Below are positions 59,205-64,000 of a DNA stretch of 64,000 nucleotides, piece after piece. Source of the DNA: Dokdonia sp. PRO95 (GTDB taxonomy: Bacteria; Bacteroidota; Bacteroidia; Flavobacteriales; Flavobacteriaceae); assembly GCF_000355805.1 (NCBI RefSeq), contig NZ_CM001837.1, forward strand, positions 1,375,408 to 1,439,407, read 5' to 3'. The notes beneath the pieces are model-generated. The model had not been told where the DNA came from, did no database searches, and saw only the letters and a list, made by a program, of their open reading frames with translations. The position numbers and the translations under genes were made by a program. Position 1 is the stretch's first letter, and every line of letters begins with the position of its first letter.

Positions 59205-60755
59205 GTGAATAAAGAATTGATCATAAGATCTAGTTCCGCCGTAGTTGATTTTGCCTTATTAAAAGATGGAAAACTTATTGAGCTTCACAAAGAAGAAGAT
59301 AAAAATAAGTTTAACGTAGGTGATATTTATATCGCAAACGTAAGAAAGACCGTTTCTGGTCTCAACGCCGCATTTGTAAATGTAGGCTATGAGAAAGATG
59401 CATTTTTGCATTACCACGACCTTGGTCCTAAACTTCCTACGCTTCAGAAATACATAAAAAGTGTAACTACAGGTAAATTAAAAGACTATTCCTTACAAAA
59501 TTTCACCTTTGAGAAAGACATAGACAAAAACGGTAAGATTGCCGAAGTTCTTAAGTCTAAACAAAGTGTACTTGTACAGATTGCAAAAGAGCCTATCTCG
59601 ACCAAAGGACCTCGCATAAGTAGCGAGCTGTCTATAGCTGGTCGTTATATTGTTCTCGTTCCTTTTTCTGACCGTATCTCTATCTCACAAAAGATTGAGA
59701 GCAAAGAAGAAAAAGCACGTCTTAAAAGACTTGTTACAAGTATCAGGCCTAAAGGGTTTGGCGTTATCGTACGTACAGTAGCTCAAGGCGTAAAAGTTGC
59801 AGAACTAGACAAAGACCTGCAAAATCTAGTGGACAAATGGACCACTATGAGCAAAAAAATTCCAAGCGCTCACCATCCTAGCAAAGTTCTAGGAGAGATG
59901 AATCGTGCATCGTCTATCCTGCGGGATATTTTTAACGATAGCTTTACGAGCATCACTGTAGATGATGAGACGTTGTATTATCAAATTAAAGATTACCTAA
60001 GCGAGATTGCTCCACACAAGGAGAATATTGTAAAATTATATAATAGCCAAGTGCCTATTTTTGAGAAATTTGGTATCGAGAGACAGATTAAAACGTCTTT
60101 TGGTCAGACAGTATCAATGAGCCGTGGTGCTTATCTTGTAATTGAGCATACAGAAGCCTTGCACGTTGTAGACGTAAACAGTGGTAATAGATCAAATAAA
60201 GCCAAAAGTCAAGAAGACACAGCACTTGAGGTAAACATGATCGCCGCTTCAGAAATTGCACGTCAGCTTAGCCTCCGTGATATGGGAGGAATTATCGTAG
60301 TCGATTTTATCGACATGGGTAAAGCTGAACACCGCCGTCAGTTATTTAATCACCTCAAAGATGAGATGAAAGATGACCGCGCAAAACACAAAATCTTACC
60401 TCCTAGTAAATTTGGACTTATCCAGATCACTAGGCAGCGAGTACGTCCAGAAATGAACATTAAGACCCGTGAAGAAAATCCTAACGGTGGTACTAATGAG
60501 ATAGAAGCTCCTATTGTAATTGTAGAGAAACTTCAAGGACAGCTCAACCGCATATTAAAATCTGGAACAAAGAAGGTGACGCTACATGCACACCCATTTG
60601 TAGCAGCCTACTTAACAAAAGGCTTCCCGTCCATACGATCTAAATGGTTTTTAGATCACAAGAAGTGGGTAAAAGTAATGCCACGAGATGCATATACGTA
60701 TCTTGAGTATAACTTTACAGACGCTTCTGGTAAGGATATTAAGATTGAAAATTAG
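59205..60755 (+). CDS. rng: Ribonuclease G/E family protein
   Basis: The protein has 516 residues with a GTG start. An S1 domain (about 35-120, GDIYIANVRKTVSGLNAAFV) is followed by the RNase G catalytic core: DVNSGNRSNK and IIVVDFIDMG carry the metal-binding aspartates. It processes rRNA and mRNA. Its leader of about 190 bases contains an inverted repeat (59123-59141), which may serve in regulation, as RNase E controls its own message in other bacteria. Confidence 0.95.
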   Translation: MNKELIIRSSSAVVDFALLKDGKLIELHKEEDKNKFNVGDIYIANVRKTVSGLNAAFVNVGYEKDAFLHYHDLGPKLPTLQKYIKSVTTGKLKDYSLQNFTFEKDIDKNGKIAEVLKSKQSVLVQIAKEPISTKGPRISSELSIAGRYIVLVPFSDRISISQKIESKEEKARLKRLVTSIRPKGFGVIVRTVAQGVKVAELDKDLQNLVDKWTTMSKKIPSAHHPSKVLGEMNRASSILRDIFNDSFTSITVDDETLYYQIKDYLSEIAPHKENIVKLYNSQVPIFEKFGIERQIKTSFGQTVSMSRGAYLVIEHTEALHVVDVNSGNRSNKAKSQEDTALEVNMIAASEIARQLSLRDMGGIIVVDFIDMGKAEHRRQLFNHLKDEMKDDRAKHKILPPSKFGLIQITRQRVRPEMNIKTREENPNGGTNEIEAPIVIVEKLQGQLNRILKSGTKKVTLHAHPFVAAYLTKGFPSIRSKWFLDHKKWVKVMPRDAYTYLEYNFTDASGKDIKIEN

Positions 60756-60756
60756 C

Positions 60757-60790
60757 AAAAACCCCATTCTCTTTTGAGAATGGGGTTTTT
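60757..60790 (+). terminator. rng terminator
   Basis: AAAAACCCCATTCTC and GAGAATGGGGTTTTT pair perfectly around TTTT; a T run follows. Confidence 0.95.
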
Positions 60791-60841
60791 TTTGTGCCCT
60801 ATTCTAAAAAAGGTATCCTTGCAAACAAGTACTTTTGCTTA

Positions 60842-61321
60842 GTGCAACAACCTGTAAAAACATATACTGTTGAAGAAGCAAAGCGTAAGCTAGAAGCCTA
60901 CTGCGCTTACCAAGATCGTTGCCATAAAGAAGTGGCTCAAAAATTACGAGACATGCGTATGATACCAGATGCAATTGATGTGGTGATAGGTCATTTGCTA
61001 GAGCATAATTTTTTAAACGAAGAGCGTTTTGCAAAAGCCTTTGCGAGGGGTAAATTTCGACACAAAAGTTGGGGAAGGGTAAGAATCACCCGCGAACTCA
61101 AACAACGCGGCATAGGGGCTTATAATCTTAAAACAGCCCTTATTGAGATAGAAGACGAGGAGTATGATAGGGTTTTTAATACGCTTTCGCGCAAGCGTTA
61201 TGAGCAACTCTCCTCAGAAACCGATAAATACCGCAAGCGTAAAAAACTAGCAGACTACCTCACCTACAGAGGTTGGGAAGGTGATCTTGTGTATGAAAAG
61301 GTAAAGGAGCTGGTGCCTTAG
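60842..61321 (+). CDS. recX: RecX regulatory protein
   Basis: About 159 residues. EEAKRKLEAYCAYQDRCHKEV and HNFLNEERFAKAFARGKFRHKSWG are hallmark RecX repeats. RecX limits RecA filaments. The frame is open up to a GTG at 60794, but that lies in the rng terminator; GTG at 60842 (MQQPVKTYTVEEA) is the better start. A one-base variant of the palindrome (61182) is read as LSRKR. Confidence 0.9.
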   Translation: MQQPVKTYTVEEAKRKLEAYCAYQDRCHKEVAQKLRDMRMIPDAIDVVIGHLLEHNFLNEERFAKAFARGKFRHKSWGRVRITRELKQRGIGAYNLKTALIEIEDEEYDRVFNTLSRKRYEQLSSETDKYRKRKKLADYLTYRGWEGDLVYEKVKELVP

Positions 61322-61454
61322 AACCGATAGCTTAGTTTGCGTAGTTTGTAACAAAAACTAAAACCCCACAAGTAAAACATGTGGGTCAAGTTTAAATAAA
61401 TGTCTTAGATATCCTCTTATTATCTACTAGTGCAAAGAGGGAGATAAGTAAATG

Positions 61455-61973
61455 TTAAGCCACACGTGCCTTTTTTTCAAGAGCCATAAAGTGTGTGAGT
61501 TCTTGATCCTTATTAAATAGAGGTATGATTTTTATATCACAGAGATATGGCGTGCCGTCTTTTTTATAATTAAGTAGCTGCTTGACTACAGGTTTCTCAA
61601 GACGTAGTGTGTTACTTATAACTTTCTTGGTTTCTTTTGAGGTTTCTGGTCCTTGTAAGAAACGAGGGTGTTTACCTACAGCATGATTTCTTGGGTAGCC
61701 AGTCATTTCCGTAAAACCACCATTCACCCATTGGATAACTTGATCACGATCTGTTACTACAATTGTGGTAAAATCTTCTGTTGCTAGTAATGAAGTGTCA
61801 AAATCCCAATTGTACTTTGAGATGAAATCTGCCACCTTAGAATAATCAAGTTCTCTAGCAGCTTTAGTAGCCCTGGCGACTAAGTATTCTGAAAAAATAT
61901 CCCACGATTGTAGGGGAGCGGTGACTTTTACTCGTTGCATCTTATAAAATTTTGATAAATATAGGAAAGTCAT
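61455..61973 (-). CDS. LOV-like PAS domain protein without the photoactive cysteine
   Basis: The protein has 172 residues (or 161 from the ATG at 61940). The PAS core at about 63-165 has LOV-type motifs: WVNGGFTEMTGY, GKHPRFLQGPET and LLNYKKDGTPY. In LOV photoreceptors the third segment reads GxNCRFLQG; here Asn-Cys is His-Pro, so the flavin adduct cannot form by the usual route. The N-terminal 60 residues are helical (SEYLVARATKAARELD). No output domain is present. It stands alone. Confidence 0.8.
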   Translation of the reverse strand: MTFLYLSKFYKMQRVKVTAPLQSWDIFSEYLVARATKAARELDYSKVADFISKYNWDFDTSLLATEDFTTIVVTDRDQVIQWVNGGFTEMTGYPRNHAVGKHPRFLQGPETSKETKKVISNTLRLEKPVVKQLLNYKKDGTPYLCDIKIIPLFNKDQELTHFMALEKKARVA

Positions 61974-62087
61974 GTTCAGTACAATTATTTGATATATTAA
62001 TTAACACAAACGTTTAAGAGACATTAATTTAGTGTTTAATTTTAGATTAGACTAAATATATTTTTTTACTACTCTACTTCTGTTTAT

Positions 62088-62095
62088 TACCTTTG
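62088..62095 (+). promoter_or_regulatory. -7 box before the DtxR/MntR-type gene
   Basis: TACCTTTG lies only 8 bases before the ATG at 62104, so the transcript would have almost no leader. No clear TTG at the -33 position. Confidence 0.5.
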
Positions 62096-62103
62096 ATTAA
62101 TAT

Positions 62104-62757
62104 ATGTACACACTCGCAGAAGAAAATTATCTTAAAACAATCTTCCACCTTGAACAAGAATTTAACAAGGAGGTAAGCACAAACGCACTTGCAGAAACGA
62201 TGCAAACTAAGGCGTCTAGTGCAACAGATATGGTGCAAAAACTCGCAGATAAAGGCTTGGTTTCTTACCGAAAATATAGAGGTGCCCGCTTATCCAAAGA
62301 GGGCGAAAAAGCAGCGATTTATATTGTGCGTAAACACAGGCTTTGGGAAGTTTTTCTGGTGGAAAAACTCAATTTCCAGTGGGACGAGGTGCACCATATT
62401 GCAGAGCAATTAGAACATGTAAACTCTACGGAGCTTATTAATCGCTTAGACAAATTTCTTGACTATCCAGACTACGATCCGCATGGAGATCCTATTCCAG
62501 ATAAAAACGGAAATATAAAGAGTGCTATAAAAAAGTTGCTGTCAGAATTAAATAAGGGCAACACTGGGCAGCTCGTGGGAGTACGAGAAACATCAGCAGA
62601 GTTTCTTCAATTTTTGGATAAAAGAAACATCGCAATAGGGGCAACTATAAAAGTACTAGGGCGAGAGTTTTTTGACGGCTCGATGGTGATACAAGTAAAA
62701 AAAGAACAGTTTTTTATCTCTAAAAAGATAGCAGATAACCTATATATCCAGATTTAA
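62104..62757 (+). CDS. DtxR/MntR family metal-dependent regulator
   Basis: The protein has 217 residues. The N-terminal winged helix (SSATDMVQKLADKGLVSYRKY), the metal-binding dimer domain (HRLWEVFLVEKLNFQWDEVHHIAEQLEHV, shown as HRLWEVFLVEKL) and a C-terminal FeoA/SH3-like domain are in the right order. It should repress metal uptake when Mn or Fe is plentiful. The genes that follow (outer-membrane protein and metal-binding lipoprotein) look like its targets. Confidence 0.94.
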   Translation: MYTLAEENYLKTIFHLEQEFNKEVSTNALAETMQTKASSATDMVQKLADKGLVSYRKYRGARLSKEGEKAAIYIVRKHRLWEVFLVEKLNFQWDEVHHIAEQLEHVNSTELINRLDKFLDYPDYDPHGDPIPDKNGNIKSAIKKLLSELNKGNTGQLVGVRETSAEFLQFLDKRNIAIGATIKVLGREFFDGSMVIQVKKEQFFISKKIADNLYIQI

Positions 62758-62778
62758 TAATTACCAAAATCAATAACC

Positions 62779-63570
62779 TTGAAACAAATTTTTACGCTTA
62801 CAACAGTATTACTTTTTTCGCTAGGCAATCAACTAGTTGCACAAGAAACTGAAGCTCAAGTAGGTCTTGTGACCGATCGCCCCGACGCAACAGAGGCTCC
62901 TACGGTCGTTCCCAAAGGAAGCCTGCAGGTAGAGACGGGAGCTTACACAACCACGTATGAACAGAACAATGTAGAAGAACGCGTATGGGGTTACAATACT
63001 ACGCTGCTGCGTTATGGGATACTAGATAATCTCGAGCTTAGAGTGGGATGGGCATATCAAGAGGTGGAGACAATAATCAATGATCAAGAAGTAAGTAGCC
63101 TTAACGGGATGTCTCCGTTACTTTTTGGTGCAAAAGTGGCGATTGCAAAAGAAGATGGATGGAAACCAGAAATAGGTTTAATAGGTCATTTATTTCTTCC
63201 ATTTACCGCAAGTACAGACTTTAAGCCAGAATTTACTAGTGCAGATTTTCGCTTTGCGTTTAATCATACACTTGGTGAACGATCAGGTATTGCCTACAAT
63301 TTAGGGGGTCAGTATGGAGGTGACTCCCCAGAGCTAGCATACATTTATACGTTTGCATATGGCTATGCGATAACAGATAAGTTAGGCGTTTATGCTGAAG
63401 TCTATGGAGATTTTCCAGAAGATAATAGCGCAAACCATTTTTGGGATGCTGGTCTTACATATGCCATTGCACCATTGGTGCAACTCGATGCAACAATCGG
63501 TCAGAGTATTACAGATGGACAAGATTTATTGATCAGTGCGGGAGTTAGTTTTAGAATAGATAAAAAATAA
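62779..63570 (+). CDS. Outer-membrane transporter-like protein
   Basis: The protein has 263 residues with a TTG start. Signal peptide to about residue 21 (LGNQLVAQE), then beta-strands throughout, with LVTDRPDATEAPTVVPKGSLQVETG typical of the 'transporter' / MetA-pathway phenol degradation-like family of barrels. It follows the metal regulator by 21 bases and precedes a metal-binding lipoprotein by 6, so it probably is part of a metal uptake operon. Confidence 0.75.
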   Translation: MKQIFTLTTVLLFSLGNQLVAQETEAQVGLVTDRPDATEAPTVVPKGSLQVETGAYTTTYEQNNVEERVWGYNTTLLRYGILDNLELRVGWAYQEVETIINDQEVSSLNGMSPLLFGAKVAIAKEDGWKPEIGLIGHLFLPFTASTDFKPEFTSADFRFAFNHTLGERSGIAYNLGGQYGGDSPELAYIYTFAYGYAITDKLGVYAEVYGDFPEDNSANHFWDAGLTYAIAPLVQLDATIGQSITDGQDLLISAGVSFRIDKK

Positions 63571-63576
63571 GAAATA

Positions 63577-64000
63577 ATGAAACAGAGTCTATATATAGTA
63601 ATTGTAATTTTCGCTTTAAGCGTTATAAGTTGCAAGGGTGAGAAAGAAAGTAATGGCAAATTAAATTTAGTTGCTACCACCTCAATGATTACAGATCTTG
63701 TAAAAAATATAGGAGGTGATCTCGTTAATCTAGAAGGGTTGATGGGCGCCGGTGTAGACCCTCACTTGTATAAAGCAAGTGCTGGTGACGTTACAAAGCT
63801 CGCTGGAGCAGATGTGATTTTCTATAATGGGCTACATCTAGAGGGTAAGCTTGTAGAAGTCTTTGAAAAGATGAATGCCACTCAAGTGACGCAAATTCCT
63901 CTAGGAGAGTCGCTTGATAAAAATACCCTCATAGGTTCAGATTATTTTGCATCTAACTATGATCCGCATGTGTGGTTTAATATTCAGTATTTTAAGCAAT
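63577..64000 (+). CDS. Metal ABC transporter substrate-binding lipoprotein (cut by window end)
   Basis: The first 141 residues are present. A lipobox SVISCKG (Cys about 19) is followed by the cluster A-I fold start (KLNLVATTSMITDLVKNIGG) and metal-binding histidines in GVDPHLYKAS and NYDPHVWFN, as in ZnuA/MntC/PsaA. It would bring Mn or Zn to an ABC transporter beyond the window. The operon position after a DtxR-type regulator favours manganese or iron over zinc. The TTTTCGCTTTAAGCG repeat occurs in the signal peptide (IFALSV). Confidence 0.93.
   Translation, partial: MKQSLYIVIVIFALSVISCKGEKESNGKLNLVATTSMITDLVKNIGGDLVNLEGLMGAGVDPHLYKASAGDVTKLAGADVIFYNGLHLEGKLVEVFEKMNATQVTQIPLGESLDKNTLIGSDYFASNYDPHVWFNIQYFKQ

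Noticed and set aside
60794-60841. GTG start giving RecX 16 extra residues
   Set aside because: The GTG lies in the T run of the rng terminator; the extra residues do not look like RecX.
61182-61197. CGCTTTCGCGCAAGCG in recX as a perfect copy
   Set aside because: One base differs in the core; listed only as a variant.
1-64000. Insertion sequences, prophage or integrative element
   Set aside because: No transposase, integrase or phage structural gene was found; the only mobile-looking unit is the four-helix-bundle cassette.

Overview
The window reads as chromosome from a marine-type member of the Flavobacteriaceae (Bacteroidota). The evidence is the gliding genes gldD and gldE, a phosphoglycerol geranylgeranyltransferase, GLPGLI-family proteins, TIGR03643 and DUF4301 proteins, a full Bat aerotolerance operon, SemiSWEET, several exact TTG-N(17-23)-TAnnTTTG promoters and a low G+C content. 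Several features recall Dokdonia/Krokinobacter from memory, but this was not checked. No rRNA, CRISPR array, prophage or intact insertion sequence was seen. Two tRNA genes are present (Asp-GTC, Asn-GTT).

Layout. 1-7092 (minus): moxR, DUF58, a large BatD-like protein, batA, batB, batC and the start of batD, with tight TAATG coupling at two junctions. 7261-13043 (plus): aldo/keto reductase, SDR, AlbA_2 protein, PPP-type phosphatase, histidine kinase, Nudix hydrolase and a zinc-ribbon membrane protein. 13046-18069 (minus): an outer-membrane receptor fed by two tandem promoter-peptide-GLPGLI cassettes, the best candidate for an undescribed system. 18197-22702: HIT protein, a four-helix-bundle gene between inverted simple repeats, greA with a leader terminator, a Rieske-like lipoprotein, and a TonB receptor under a TPP riboswitch. 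22820-31539 (plus): panE-like, leuS, SemiSWEET, ald, YugP protease, trxA, clpP and a second DUF58 gene. 31540-32776: the two tRNAs and non-coding DNA. 32777-34108: M20 peptidase.

34215-45242 (minus): msrA, DUF2452, TIGR03643, three photolyase/cryptochrome genes (the cry-DASH gene is frameshifted), DUF4301, a NadR-like kinase, PnuC, a YkoF-type thiamine-binding protein, a CarboxypepD_reg protein, GGGP synthase and a phosphopantetheinyl transferase. 45314-52196: ahcY, an unknown exported protein, a TM2 protein, Lrp/AsnC, saccharopine dehydrogenase, DUF423 and pckA. 52336-61321: EamA transporter, gldD-gldE-ssb, an exported protein and an AraC regulator, mutY, HU, a 30-residue basic protein, RNase G and recX. 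61455-64000: a LOV-like PAS protein lacking the usual cysteine, then a DtxR/MntR regulator, an outer-membrane protein and a metal-binding lipoprotein cut by the window end.

The strongest genome-scale signal is a palindrome, CGCTTTCGCGAAAGCG. The 14-base core GCTTTCGCGAAAGC was found 15 times by eye, and at least nine further sites keep TTTCGCGAAA. It lies in genes (read as AFAKA, RFRES or LSRKR) and between genes. Counts were made by eye and could be slightly low.
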